This document shows positions 17,135 to 26,214 of a DNA stretch of 64,000 nt, piece after piece (the stretch's first letter is position 1; the number at the start of each line of letters is the position of its first letter). This DNA comes from Hufsiella arboris (GTDB lineage Bacteria > Bacteroidota > Bacteroidia > Sphingobacteriales > Sphingobacteriaceae). The stretch lies in NCBI RefSeq assembly GCF_009834875.1, contig NZ_WVHT01000006.1, positions 124,001 through 188,000 of the forward strand, in the 5' to 3' direction. The notes under the pieces were generated by a model that made no database searches, had not been told where the DNA came from, and saw nothing but the letters and a program-made list of their open reading frames with translations. Both the position numbers and the translations under genes were made by a program.

Positions 17135-17650
17135 ACTTAGCGCTGAATTCAGAGGCTTTAAATGGTTCCTGTTCAGGATCCGGATAAATGATTTAACCTG
17201 TTTGTTAAAATTTGACTGGCTGATCCGCCTGTTCTCATAAAGTTCTGGGTGATCGTCCTGGAACTGAAACAGATCATCCGCACTGTTCAACTTAAGCAGT
17301 TGCGTCGTATTGTGAATGAAGCCTATCGTTTCAAATGTCACAGGTTCCAGGATAAAACAAATCACCTTGTCAGACAACACCCAAGCCGCTCCCATTTCGT
17401 TTAAACACACCTCGCTCTGTTTGTAATTTTGTGTGATTACCTGGATTACGGCAGCGGAGCCGATGATCTTACTTTTTATCGAATCCTTAAAATCGCTTCC
17501 GCTTTTCGGACCGGTATCCTTCGCGGAGCTGTAAAATATCCGGTCGCGGCTAATACCCAAGCCGATATTTAGTATTTTTTCTACAAATGGGGTGACGATC
17601 TTTTCGTCTTTGCTTGAATGGCTTATAAAAATTGGTCTCTCGCTTAACAT
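17123..17650 (-). CDS. Stand-alone TIR-domain protein
   Basis: A 175-residue protein whose first 130 residues form a TIR domain: FISHSSKDEKIV at residues 7-18, SRDRIFYSS, then SAAVIQVITQNYKQSEVCLNEMGAAW with a Glu (NEMG, near 90) at the usual catalytic position for NAD-cleaving bacterial TIRs. The C-terminal tail is helical and basic (RRISQSNFNKQVKSFIRILNRN). TIR proteins often serve anti-phage signalling such as Thoeris, but no ThsA, STING or SLOG partner lies nearby. It is a single gene, convergent with the thioesterase. Confidence 0.85.
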   Translation of the reverse strand: MLSERPIFISHSSKDEKIVTPFVEKILNIGLGISRDRIFYSSAKDTGPKSGSDFKDSIKSKIIGSAAVIQVITQNYKQSEVCLNEMGAAWVLSDKVICFILEPVTFETIGFIHNTTQLLKLNSADDLFQFQDDHPELYENRRISQSNFNKQVKSFIRILNRNHLKPLNSALSLSE

Positions 17651-17752
17651 ATTAATTTAAATTCCGTTCCACACTTCCTGATCTGGTATTCCTAATTTGA
17701 GAGCAGAACAAATATACTAATATTTTTAGTAAAATGTATTAAGACAGCTTAC

Positions 17753-17785
17753 AAAAAAACCCCAGACCGATAATAGGCTGAGGCT
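17753..17785 (-). terminator. Terminator of the aldo/keto reductase gene
   Basis: On the minus strand, CCTCAG(CC) pairs with (GG)T-CTGGGG, with one bulged base, and a run of seven T follows. It lies about 25 bases past the stop at 17809. Confidence 0.6.
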
Positions 17786-17808
17786 TTCAATTTGTCCGGA
17801 AAGGTTAT

Positions 17809-18795
17809 TTAAAATTGCGGGGCTTCCGGTTTATTCTGAAGTACTTCTTCAATTTTTGCCATTACGTCATCGTTTAACAACCCCACCACATCCAGCGCGG
17901 TAAGATTTTCTTTTAACTGCTGAGTTTTAGATGCGCCCAGGATAACAGTACTCACATGCGGATTTTTCAAACACCAGGCCAGGGCAAGTTTGGGAAGGCT
18001 TGTTCCCAGTTCGTCGGCAATGGCTTTTAGTTTTCTGGCCTTTTCAATATTTTCTTCCGTCAGGCGTTTATTTTCCAGCCAGCCCAGCGATTTAATAGCA
18101 CTGAACCTGGTATCGTCTGGGCGTGAGTCGTTGTATTTTCCCGAAAGCAGGCCGGATGCAAGCGGGGACCATATCGTAGTACCAATTCCGTGATCCCTGA
18201 AGAGCATCGAATATTCGTTTTCTAGTTTATTACGTTCTATCATGCTGTATTCCGGCTGTTCCATCGTGGGTCCGATTAAATGATATTCTTTCGCTACCGC
18301 AATTGCCTCACGGATTTCATAAGCGCTCCATTCGGAGGTACCCCAGTACAGTATTTTCCCCTGCTGCAATAATGTATTCATTGCCCAAACGGTTTCTTCT
18401 ATTGGTGTATCCTTATCCGGGCGGTGACAGAAGTACAGATCCAGGTAATCGACCTGTAAGCGCTTTAACGCAGCATGACAGGCTTCAATGACATGCTTCC
18501 GCGATAAACCCACCCTGTTTACGCCCTTGGGTTCCGCGCCGAAAAACACCTTGCTGGAAACGATAAATGATTCGCGGTCCCAACTCTTGCTTTTTAAAAT
18601 GTTCCCCATCACGATCTCTGATTTTCCTCCTGCATAAGCTTCAGCGTTATCGAAAAAATTAACGCCCTGCTCGTAGGCAATACTCATCAGCTCGTCGGCA
18701 ACTTTATCTTCAATCTGGTTGCCGAAAGTGAGCCAGCTGCCAAGTGACAGTGCACTTACCTGGAGTCCGGATTTTCCTAAACGTCGGTATTCCAT
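17809..18795 (-). CDS. Aldo/keto reductase, potassium-channel beta-subunit type
   Basis: A 328-residue NADPH-dependent reductase. The ATG at 18795 (MEYRRLGKSGLQVSALSLG) is preferred to a TTG two codons upstream. The catalytic tetrad is in place: Asp and Tyr in FFDNAEAYAGGKSE, Lys in SSKVF, and His in YFCHRPD. The cofactor-binding C-terminus has VILGASKTQQLKENL. Close relatives include YghZ and Kv-beta proteins, which reduce aldehydes such as methylglyoxal. A terminator follows. Confidence 0.92.
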   Translation of the reverse strand: MEYRRLGKSGLQVSALSLGSWLTFGNQIEDKVADELMSIAYEQGVNFFDNAEAYAGGKSEIVMGNILKSKSWDRESFIVSSKVFFGAEPKGVNRVGLSRKHVIEACHAALKRLQVDYLDLYFCHRPDKDTPIEETVWAMNTLLQQGKILYWGTSEWSAYEIREAIAVAKEYHLIGPTMEQPEYSMIERNKLENEYSMLFRDHGIGTTIWSPLASGLLSGKYNDSRPDDTRFSAIKSLGWLENKRLTEENIEKARKLKAIADELGTSLPKLALAWCLKNPHVSTVILGASKTQQLKENLTALDVVGLLNDDVMAKIEEVLQNKPEAPQF

Positions 18796-19399
18796 ATACA
18801 ATGATTTTGATTTTTAACCGATGTACTGAGTAAATGTTTAGCGGTGACAGCGTGTTTATTTACCAGCGAAGGGTTTGTCCCTGATTTTTAAACCCGGGTG
18901 AAGCGGCAGACCCCGATATTAAATCGGGGCTACAGCGGAACACGGGGCTATCGGCAGCTAAGGAAAGTGGAAACTGCTTTTCAAATAACTAACTTACTAA
19001 TTGATTTATCCCTTGATGAGTGCATTTATTTTACTTACATCATTCTCATGTGCCCTGGAGTTAACATAATTGTTAATCAAGTCTTATAATTTGGAAAGCA
19101 ATACCATTGCTAATTGGTTATGACAGCCCCGTTTAGCTTCTACTCCTTGCTCCAACGCACAATCAGGCCGCCGCTCCGGGTAACCGCTTCACCCTCTAGG
19201 TTTAAAGATGAGCGGTTATGCTTTTATTGTCAAATCGCACTGGTCCATGCATCCTGACCATAATGTCAGCGAGTTTGCTCCATTGCCATAAGTGTAATTG
19301 CTAACTTACCTCGTAAAAATTCTGTTAGACAAACCATTAAATTTATTAATTTACCCCCCTGTTTTTGAGTTTAGAATTTCGTAAATCCGTTTTTAACGC
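18796..19399. other. 604-base intergenic region upstream of smc
   Basis: It holds one REP-like palindromic element (18893-18947), a possible degenerate inverted copy (19166-19195), and the upstream region of smc. Short plus-strand frames here show no protein-like composition. No RNA gene is recognised. Confidence 0.6.
18893..18947. repeat. REP-like palindromic element
   Basis: The left arm CCCGGGTGAAGCGG (18893-18906), the hairpin CCCCGAT-ATTAA-ATCGGGG (18911-18929) and the right arm AGCGGAACACGG (18934-18945) share the TGAAGCGG...AGCGGAA layout of the elements at 29871-29936 and 30347-30412. This layout recalls the dispersed intergenic palindromes common in Bacteroidetes. Confidence 0.6.
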
Positions 19400-22300
19400 A
19401 TGCAATTAAACCGACTGGAAATCAAAGGTTTTAAGAGTTTTGGCGACAAGATCACTATTAACTTCAATGAAGGAGTTACGGCCATTGTTGGGCCAAACGG
19501 CTGCGGTAAATCGAATGTTGTAGACTCAATACGCTGGGTTTTAGGCGAACAAAGTACGCGCATGCTCCGGTCGGAGAAGATGGAAAACATCATCTTCAAC
19601 GGGACAAAAAGCCGCAAGCCTTCAAATCTCGCTGAAGTTTCGCTGACTTTTGACAACACAAAAAATGTCCTTCCTACGGAATTTTCGCAGGTTACCATTA
19701 CACGTAAATTATATCGCAGCGGAGAAAGTGAATACCGGCTAAATGATGTACAGTGCCGCCTGAAGGATATTACTGACCTCTTTCTGGATACAGGCATCGG
19801 CCCCGATTCTTATTCTATCATTGAGTTAAAAATGATCGACGAGATCATCGCCAACAAAGAAGGATCACGACGGGCCTTGTTTGAAGAAGCGTCAGGTATT
19901 TCCAAATATAAGCTCCGTAAAAAACAGACCTTCAGTAAATTAAAAGACACGGAGGCAGATCTGAGTCGTGTTGAAGATCTCCTGTTTGAAATTGAAAAAA
20001 ATTTAAAAACACTTGAAAACCAGGCAAAAAAAGCCGAGCGTTATTATCGCCTGAAAGATCAGTATAAAGAGTTAAGCATACAGCTCGCCTCTTTCAAAAT
20101 TACCGGATTTCGTGATTCGCTGAATACGCTCGAAAAACAGGAAGAAGAGCAAAATACCGGGCGGAGTGAAATTACCACATCGATTGATAAGCTCGAAGCT
20201 TCTTTGCAGCAGTTAAAGCTCGACAGCCTGACAAAAGAAAAGAACCTGTCAGCACAGCAAAAGGTCACAAATGAGTACACCTCTAAAATCAGGGCTTACG
20301 AAAGTGAAAAGAAAGTCAAGAACGAACAGTTACGCTTTTTACAGGATAAGGAAAAGCGTTTAACCGAAGAACTTGAAAAAGACAAGGGACAGCTGAACCA
20401 CGTCCTTTACAATATCAAACGTTTAACGGAAGAGCATTTCCAGGAAAATGAGAACCTGATCCTGGTAAAATCTTCCCTGGAGGATAAAAAAGAAGAACTT
20501 GAAGAACTGCGTGTGCAGCAGCAGTCGTCAAAAAATAAGCTTGACCAAACCGCAAAAGAGAATAACGATCTGCAAAACCAGCTTTACAAACTGGAGAAGG
20601 ATATCGATATCCTGAATATCCAGCAGGAAGCATTGCAGCAGGAAAGCTTGCGAAACGTAGCCGATACAGAATCGCGGGAAATTGAGCTGAATGAGTTTAA
20701 CAAGGCTGTGGCCACTCTTGAAGAAAAGTTAACGTCGCTTGAGGCCTTGTTTTCCGATAGCCGGCAGTACGAAGATGATTTGCAAGCCAACATTGTGAAC
20801 AGCCAGGAGCTGATTCGAAGCAAAAGCGAGCAGATCAACGCGGAAGGCCGGCGAATGGATGCTAAACAGAACGAATACAACCTGACAAAATCGCTGGTGG
20901 ATAACCTCGAGGGTTTTCCGGAGTCGATTCGTTTTTTAAAAAAGGCGACGGGCTGGGCAAAACAGGCGCCTCTTTTTTCGGATGTGTTATTTTGCAAAGA
21001 GGAATACCGCATTTCAATCGAAAACTACCTGGAACCGGTGATGAACCACTACGTAGTTGAAACTGCTGCTGAAGCTGTTCATGCAATCCGGCTTTTAAGC
21101 GATTCGGCGAAGGGGCGGGCAAACTTCTTTGTACTCCAAGCTATAGAACCGATTGCACCCACCTCGGAAGCCCCGGATCGGGGAAATCTTATTCCGGCCT
21201 TGAGCATTATCGAGGTCGAAAAGAAATACCGCCCCCTTTGTGAGATGCTGCTTCAGAACGTTTACCTCCTGACCGGTTCGGAAGAAGAAGAACTTAACAA
21301 AGGAATTCCATCCGACCGGGTGATCTTGAGCGCAAGCGGCAAATTTTCGAAAACCAGGACTGGTATATCAGGCGGATCGGTAGGATTGTTTGAAGGAAAA
21401 CGCATCGGTAGGGCTAAAAACCTTGAAAATTTATCCAAAGAAATAAAAACGCTCGAATCATCCATCAGCGGCTTAAAAAACACCGTTGCGGAAGAAAATG
21501 AGCGTTTGACTGTTTACCGGAATTCTTCAAAAAGAGAAGAGCTGGCGGAACTGCAAAACACGATCAATCGCACCAACCAGGAGTTAATCTCCGTAAAAAC
21601 AAGGCAGGAACAATACCTGGAATTTATTCAGAACAGCCGCAACCGCAAACAGGATATTGAAACGAAGATTGCGTCGATAAAAGTTGAACTGACAGAAGCC
21701 CAACCCAGGATCATTGCCATCCAATCTGAAAAAATGATTAAAAGCGCCGACCTGATTGACATGCAGCAGCAATACACTGAGCTTTCGGAGCTGGTGACTG
21801 TAAAATCCACTGCATATAACCAGGAAAATATCCGCTTTCACCAGCAGCAAAACAAAGTTTCGGGACTGGAAAAAGACCTCGAATACCGGGAAAGCCAGCA
21901 AAATAATCTTGATGTACGGATCCAGGGCAACCAGGCAGAACTCGAGAAAGCACTGGATGAAATCAAAGTAACACTTTTGCATGTAGATCATTCTGACGAG
22001 GACCTGATGGATATGTACCAACAAAAGGAAGATCTTGAAAAAGGCGTGCAGGAGATGGAACAGCATTATTACGCGATCCGAGGTATTATCAACGACACGG
22101 AAACAGAAATAACGGCCCAGCGCAGGCGAAAAGAAAACGCAGAACATTTGGCGGCCGAAATAAGAGATAAAAAAACAACGCTCAAACTCGAACTGAATAG
22201 CCTGAAGGAACGTTTATCGGTTGAATTTTCGGTCGATATCAGCGACCTGCTTGATGGTGAAGTTCCGCCGAATGAGAACGAACAGGATCTGCGGGAAAAA

Positions 22301-22936
22301 ACCGACCGCATGAAAAGGCAGCTTGACGAGTTCGGTGCCATTAATTCCATGGCGATGGAGGCTTACCGCGAGATGGACAGCCGTTATAATTTCATCCTCG
22401 GTCAGAAGAAAGACCTTCTCGATGCTAAAGCGTCACTGCTGGAAACGATCAAAGAAATTGACGACACTGCGAAGGAGAAGTTCATGGACGCTTTCACGAA
22501 TGTCCGCGACAGTTTTATCCATGTTTTCCGCTCCTTGTTCAATGAAGAAGACAGCTGCGACCTGGTTTTAAGCGATCCGGAAAACCCGCTTGACTCGGAT
22601 ATTGAGATCCTGGCGCGTCCGAAGGGAAAAAGGCCATTATCTATTAATCAATTATCCGGAGGCGAGAAAACCCTTACCGCTACTGCCCTGCTGTTTTCTT
22701 TGTATCTGTTGAAACCGGCGCCTTTCTGTATTTTCGACGAGGTTGACGCACCGCTCGATGATACCAACATCGATAAATTCAATAATATCATTCGTAAGTT
22801 TTCGGACAGATCACAATTCATCATCGTATCACATAACAAGCGTACTATCGCCAGCACCGATATAATTTATGGTGTTACGATGGTCGAGCAGGGAATTTCG
22901 AGAGTTGTGGCGGTTGATATGAGGGAAGTCGCTTAA
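19400..22936 (+). CDS. smc: Chromosome segregation protein SMC
   Basis: A 1178-residue condensin ATPase that organises and separates chromosomes. The N-terminal Walker A is GPNGCGKSN (residues about 32-40), followed by the DSIRWVLGEQS stretch. Two long coiled-coil arms (about 165-500 and 680-1000) flank a hinge (about 510-670). The C-terminal head has the ABC signature LSGGEKTLTATAL (about 1085) and Walker B FCIFDEVDAPLDD (about 1112). The length is normal. No ScpA or ScpB gene lies next to it. It ends one base before the convergent DinB gene. Confidence 0.97.
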   Translation: MQLNRLEIKGFKSFGDKITINFNEGVTAIVGPNGCGKSNVVDSIRWVLGEQSTRMLRSEKMENIIFNGTKSRKPSNLAEVSLTFDNTKNVLPTEFSQVTITRKLYRSGESEYRLNDVQCRLKDITDLFLDTGIGPDSYSIIELKMIDEIIANKEGSRRALFEEASGISKYKLRKKQTFSKLKDTEADLSRVEDLLFEIEKNLKTLENQAKKAERYYRLKDQYKELSIQLASFKITGFRDSLNTLEKQEEEQNTGRSEITTSIDKLEASLQQLKLDSLTKEKNLSAQQKVTNEYTSKIRAYESEKKVKNEQLRFLQDKEKRLTEELEKDKGQLNHVLYNIKRLTEEHFQENENLILVKSSLEDKKEELEELRVQQQSSKNKLDQTAKENNDLQNQLYKLEKDIDILNIQQEALQQESLRNVADTESREIELNEFNKAVATLEEKLTSLEALFSDSRQYEDDLQANIVNSQELIRSKSEQINAEGRRMDAKQNEYNLTKSLVDNLEGFPESIRFLKKATGWAKQAPLFSDVLFCKEEYRISIENYLEPVMNHYVVETAAEAVHAIRLLSDSAKGRANFFVLQAIEPIAPTSEAPDRGNLIPALSIIEVEKKYRPLCEMLLQNVYLLTGSEEEELNKGIPSDRVILSASGKFSKTRTGISGGSVGLFEGKRIGRAKNLENLSKEIKTLESSISGLKNTVAEENERLTVYRNSSKREELAELQNTINRTNQELISVKTRQEQYLEFIQNSRNRKQDIETKIASIKVELTEAQPRIIAIQSEKMIKSADLIDMQQQYTELSELVTVKSTAYNQENIRFHQQQNKVSGLEKDLEYRESQQNNLDVRIQGNQAELEKALDEIKVTLLHVDHSDEDLMDMYQQKEDLEKGVQEMEQHYYAIRGIINDTETEITAQRRRKENAEHLAAEIRDKKTTLKLELNSLKERLSVEFSVDISDLLDGEVPPNENEQDLREKTDRMKRQLDEFGAINSMAMEAYREMDSRYNFILGQKKDLLDAKASLLETIKEIDDTAKEKFMDAFTNVRDSFIHVFRSLFNEEDSCDLVLSDPENPLDSDIEILARPKGKRPLSINQLSGGEKTLTATALLFSLYLLKPAPFCIFDEVDAPLDDTNIDKFNNIIRKFSDRSQFIIVSHNKRTIASTDIIYGVTMVEQGISRVVAVDMREVA

Positions 22937-22937
22937 G

Positions 22938-23450
22938 CTAAGACCGGCTTACTTTTTCGTAGATGTTTTGTAGTTGATGAGTATGCCGTTGCGTATGGAA
23001 AATTATAAAATAAATCCACTCCTTCTGTGTCAGCGTTCCGAAAACAGGTAACTGGAATCCTATACAAATTTCATCCAGGTCGTAATCGTTTATCACTTTC
23101 GTAATTTCCTGTTTGCGCTGCTGTAAGGCTGCAATGATGGCATCTTTCTCAAGATAATCATCCGTTGGCCAAACGAAATCGGGTGATTGCATTTTGATTG
23201 AATGGTCAAGAAAAAGCTTTTTTAATGGTTCAACTTTTTCGCCAGGATCGCGATCAGCTTTAACCGTTACTCCGCCAAAAAGCTCCGGAATACCCGATTG
23301 GAATTTCGTCACATGATCTGCCACCTGGGCGCCTGTCCAGCTGTCTTTAAACGGAACAGTATTTATCTGCTCGTCCGAGAACAAATTAATAGCATCCAGG
23401 AGTTGTTCCTCAGTTCGCTCGAACTGTTCCGAAAGATTCGACTTGTCCAT
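22938..23450 (-). CDS. DinB-family protein
   Basis: A 170-residue four-helix-bundle protein of the DinB/YfiT type. The metal-binding His triad is visible: DHVTKF (about residue 47), a mid-protein acidic region, and FHTQRHTHQLQNI near the C-terminus (about 150-162). Members are metal-dependent, often thiol-related, transferases of mostly unknown substrate and are frequently stress-induced. It converges with smc with a one-base gap and no terminator between. Confidence 0.83.
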   Translation of the reverse strand: MDKSNLSEQFERTEEQLLDAINLFSDEQINTVPFKDSWTGAQVADHVTKFQSGIPELFGGVTVKADRDPGEKVEPLKKLFLDHSIKMQSPDFVWPTDDYLEKDAIIAALQQRKQEITKVINDYDLDEICIGFQLPVFGTLTQKEWIYFIIFHTQRHTHQLQNIYEKVSRS

Positions 23451-23544
23451 TGTTTATTCTTTCGAATAAAATTAGACACTCTTTATATCTTAAAATAGGT
23501 GGCAATCCGACAATAAACGGGTTGGAAGCGACAATCTAAATAAG

Positions 23545-23568
23545 AAAGGCTTGCAATTGCAAGCCTTT
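23545..23568 (-). terminator. Palindromic terminator of the S41 protease gene
   Basis: A perfect 24-base palindrome (AAAGGCTTGCAA and its inverse) lies 15-40 bases past the protease stop. The T-tract is short, so termination may be modest. Confidence 0.55.
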
Positions 23569-23582
23569 AAAGAACGTAATAG

Positions 23583-25157
23583 TTATCTCTTTCCCCGGAG
23601 ATGATCGAGGATCATACCGTTGAATTTACCGGGATCTAACTTTCTGTTTATGGTAGCCTGCTCAGTCGCTGTAAGATCAGTAGCAGCGTTTTGCTTGCTC
23701 AGCGTAACTGCTTTTGCACCAGCGATGACTACCGCCGTACCGGTGAACGAACCAGTACCCGCATAATTCAGCGCATAGCGAAGTTCTGTTTCGTTAACAT
23801 CGCCCCAGTCGTGTGTAACATCGTCGACCGCGTCCTGGTCAACTTTCATTCCTGAATAATAGCCCCCTGTATTACTCTGATTCTTGGTTTCGAACTCAGG
23901 CGTATAGATATCGATCTTATCGATGTGAATTCCAAAAAACCCAACAGGTTTTCCGTAAGTGGTGGTTCCAATCAATTTAACTTCAGAGAGTACGGGCCGT
24001 AAGTTATTTATCAGCAACTCACTAGCAGAGGCTGTAGAACCGCTAACAATAAAATAAACCCTGTTAATGTTTAATCCACCTTTTTTAGAAAAGTGCTCAA
24101 CATTACCCTGGTTGTCAGTTGGCTGATATCCCACATCTGCGTAAGTATAATACTTTCCGTTGATGGCCTGCGAACTAGGCTGGATTTCACCATCTTCATC
24201 CAAAATCGGCTGATGAATAAGCACTGATGACTTTCTCTGAGTGGTTGTTAAATTCTGCAGGTATTGGTTAAAGTAATAAGTAAACATCACCTTACCGGTT
24301 TGAGACGCCGGAGCAATTGAATTAGCCATATAGCCCGATGTGCTTACATATCCACCGCCATTATATCGCAAATCAATAACTAACTCCGAAACACCCTGGC
24401 CTTCAAAACTTGAAAAGGCAGACTGAATTTTAGTGGTATCTGAAGTGAAACTGTTGTACACAATGTAACCTACTTTCTTAGCGCCGACCGTGTAAACATG
24501 TGTGTATAAAATTGGATTTAAATTGTAGAATCCCCGTGTAACGGTTACATCTTTTGAAGCCCCATTATTATCAACCACAGTCAGTTTCACGTTAGAATTT
24601 CCGCCAAAAATTCCATTGTTAATCGCATCAACACTGGTTTGCGAAGTTAAATCAACCGTTGTTCCATTAACTTTGGTAACCTTGAAACCACGTTTTAATC
24701 CAGCTGTAGCGGCCGGTGAAGTAGCATAAACTGAACTTACTCTTACATTTCTGTCCGGGTCCGCCTTAACCGAAAATCCGTAATCGCCACCCTGTCCGCC
24801 GAGCTGTCCCGACACAGTTCCGTCATCGATAAATGAATACTTAGGCTCCTTTCCATCCACATATTCGTACGGTTTACTTGTTTCAGGATTGTTTGAAAAT
24901 TGTGTCAAAGCGAACAATTCAGCCTCATTTGAGCTGTATTTGCGAGGATTGAACGTGGCGTAATCAGGGAGACTGGAGTTCCAGTAATAAAGCTCCTTTG
25001 TATATAGATAGATAGAATCTTTTGTCAGTTCATCGCGGGTTCCGGTCGTGGGTGGGCCGCTTGGAGTTCCGGTATCTTTTTTGTCTTTTTTACAAGATTG
25101 CAAGGCTGCTGAACCTGCCAATAAAAGAGCGAAAAAATAAATAAGTCGTTTTCTCAT
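23583..25157 (-). CDS. S41-family peptidase lipoprotein
   Basis: A 524-residue C-terminal-processing-type serine protease anchored in the envelope. The ATG at 25157 gives a lipoprotein signal with Cys22 (ALQSC); a TTG three codons upstream is less likely. An N-terminal helical part is followed by a PDZ-like domain (about 120-215, GLKRGFKVTKVNG), then the tail-specific protease domain with VIDLRYNGGGY (about 265), the Ser nucleophile in VSGSTASASELLI (about 375) and a following Lys-bearing TTYGKPVG. It probably cleaves exported proteins. It lies 23 bases after the HAD gene, in the same direction. Confidence 0.9.
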   Translation of the reverse strand: MRKRLIYFFALLLAGSAALQSCKKDKKDTGTPSGPPTTGTRDELTKDSIYLYTKELYYWNSSLPDYATFNPRKYSSNEAELFALTQFSNNPETSKPYEYVDGKEPKYSFIDDGTVSGQLGGQGGDYGFSVKADPDRNVRVSSVYATSPAATAGLKRGFKVTKVNGTTVDLTSQTSVDAINNGIFGGNSNVKLTVVDNNGASKDVTVTRGFYNLNPILYTHVYTVGAKKVGYIVYNSFTSDTTKIQSAFSSFEGQGVSELVIDLRYNGGGYVSTSGYMANSIAPASQTGKVMFTYYFNQYLQNLTTTQRKSSVLIHQPILDEDGEIQPSSQAINGKYYTYADVGYQPTDNQGNVEHFSKKGGLNINRVYFIVSGSTASASELLINNLRPVLSEVKLIGTTTYGKPVGFFGIHIDKIDIYTPEFETKNQSNTGGYYSGMKVDQDAVDDVTHDWGDVNETELRYALNYAGTGSFTGTAVVIAGAKAVTLSKQNAATDLTATEQATINRKLDPGKFNGMILDHLRGKR

Positions 25158-25180
25158 ATACTTCAAATCATACTATAAAT

Positions 25181-25795
25181 CTAACGAAAATTAGTAACAT
25201 CCAAATAATCGGCACCGGCTGCCGCGGCAAAATCCTCATCACTATTCGTAGCGCCAATTATCAAAACATCCCGTCTTAAAAGCTGATGTTTTTCAAGGAT
25301 ATACGTAAAGACATCCGAGTCTGGTTTAGGTTTTATTTCATCTGCGAAAAAAACCCTAAGATAGTTTTCAAGCCCGTTCCATTCTATTTGTCTGATCTTG
25401 TTGAGCTGCTGTTCCGGATTCCCGTTGGTTACTATAAAAATAGACTTGCGATCAACTACAATTTCCTGTAACAACGACAGCATCTCCGGAAACAAAATAA
25501 GCTTCAGGGGCAGACGGGCCGTTATATGCAAACGTTCAAAGTTGTCCTGATATTTTTTATCTATCGCAAAAGCTTCGCTTGCTTTTTCAAAAATCCGGTC
25601 TGAGCCGTAATTTTCATAAACTTTTTTCATGAAAGCGGTCAGATCAGCGGCCGGAGGAACCGTTTCTGTATATTCAATAAAGCTGGCAAAGAGGTAATAA
25701 ACCTGTAATAAATAGTCCTTTTGCGGATACAATACATCATCAAGCTCAAATATGAACGCTTTCTTTCGAGGGTCCAGGTCAGCGTATTTAATCAT
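25181..25795 (-). CDS. HAD-like protein lacking the catalytic Asp nucleophile
   Basis: A 204-residue protein of the HAD-IA fold. Motif I reads FELDDVLYP where FDLDDTLY is expected, so the nucleophilic Asp is Glu. Motif II is IVTNGN (near 122), and motif III carries IKPKPDSDVF. Motif IV reads IIGATNSDEDF instead of a GDS..D form, losing another Asp. Phosphatase activity is therefore doubtful, and the protein may bind or regulate instead. The ATG at 25795 overlaps the stop of the upstream gene by the ATGA arrangement; a TTG one codon earlier would duplicate the Met. It is followed 23 bases later by the S41 protease. Confidence 0.82.
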   Translation of the reverse strand: MIKYADLDPRKKAFIFELDDVLYPQKDYLLQVYYLFASFIEYTETVPPAADLTAFMKKVYENYGSDRIFEKASEAFAIDKKYQDNFERLHITARLPLKLILFPEMLSLLQEIVVDRKSIFIVTNGNPEQQLNKIRQIEWNGLENYLRVFFADEIKPKPDSDVFTYILEKHQLLRRDVLIIGATNSDEDFAAAAGADYLDVTNFR

Positions 25796-26214
25796 CAATA
25801 GGCAATATAAATTTTTAAAGAGTCAGCGGATTCCGAGAAAATACCACATGGTTGCACATCTCGTATAACAGGATTCCCCTCTTGAGTTGTTTCAAATTTA
25901 TGCAACACGCTTGCTTCAGGGGTAAAAACAGTAATTCCGTATTCGCTAAACAACTGTTTTGATTCTGCAAGTAATCTAATTTCCTGGTAGCATAAGGGAT
26001 AAACCATTGTAATTCCGTTGTCAAGACACAAAGTCAATAATTCATGTGCAAAACTTAGCGACGCAGAAGATGGAATCTTAATAAAACAAATTCCCGGTAA
26101 TTTTACAGATGGAAGCGGTTTATGATCGCCTAAAAAAACGTCCCCGTCATCTGCAATTAACGATTTCAATTTATAGGCCTGTGATGAAGATCCCGCAGTT
26201 ATTAATCCCGCCAT
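25795..26214 (-). CDS. Pre-ATP-grasp-like Rossmann protein without the catalytic domain
   Basis: A 139-residue protein that begins GLITAGSSSQAYKLKSLI and continues with DVFLGDHKPLP, IKIPSSASLSFAHELLTLC and VYPLCYQEIRLLAESKQLF. This order of elements resembles the N-terminal substrate-binding subdomain of ATP-grasp ligases such as CarB-type proteins, but the ATP-binding part is absent. It may be a remnant or an adapted binding domain. It is coupled on both sides: its ATG overlaps the LolD stop by one base, and its TGA overlaps the HAD start. The function is unknown. Confidence 0.65.
   Translation of the reverse strand: MAGLITAGSSSQAYKLKSLIADDGDVFLGDHKPLPSVKLPGICFIKIPSSASLSFAHELLTLCLDNGITMVYPLCYQEIRLLAESKQLFSEYGITVFTPEASVLHKFETTQEGNPVIRDVQPCGIFSESADSLKIYIAY

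Noticed and set aside
17123-17650. Assignment of the TIR gene to Thoeris
   Set aside because: No ThsA-like NADase or SLOG-domain gene is adjacent; the neighbours are housekeeping genes.
18898-19089. Plus-strand 63-residue frame upstream of smc
   Set aside because: It starts within a REP-like element, and its sequence has no domain or sensible composition.
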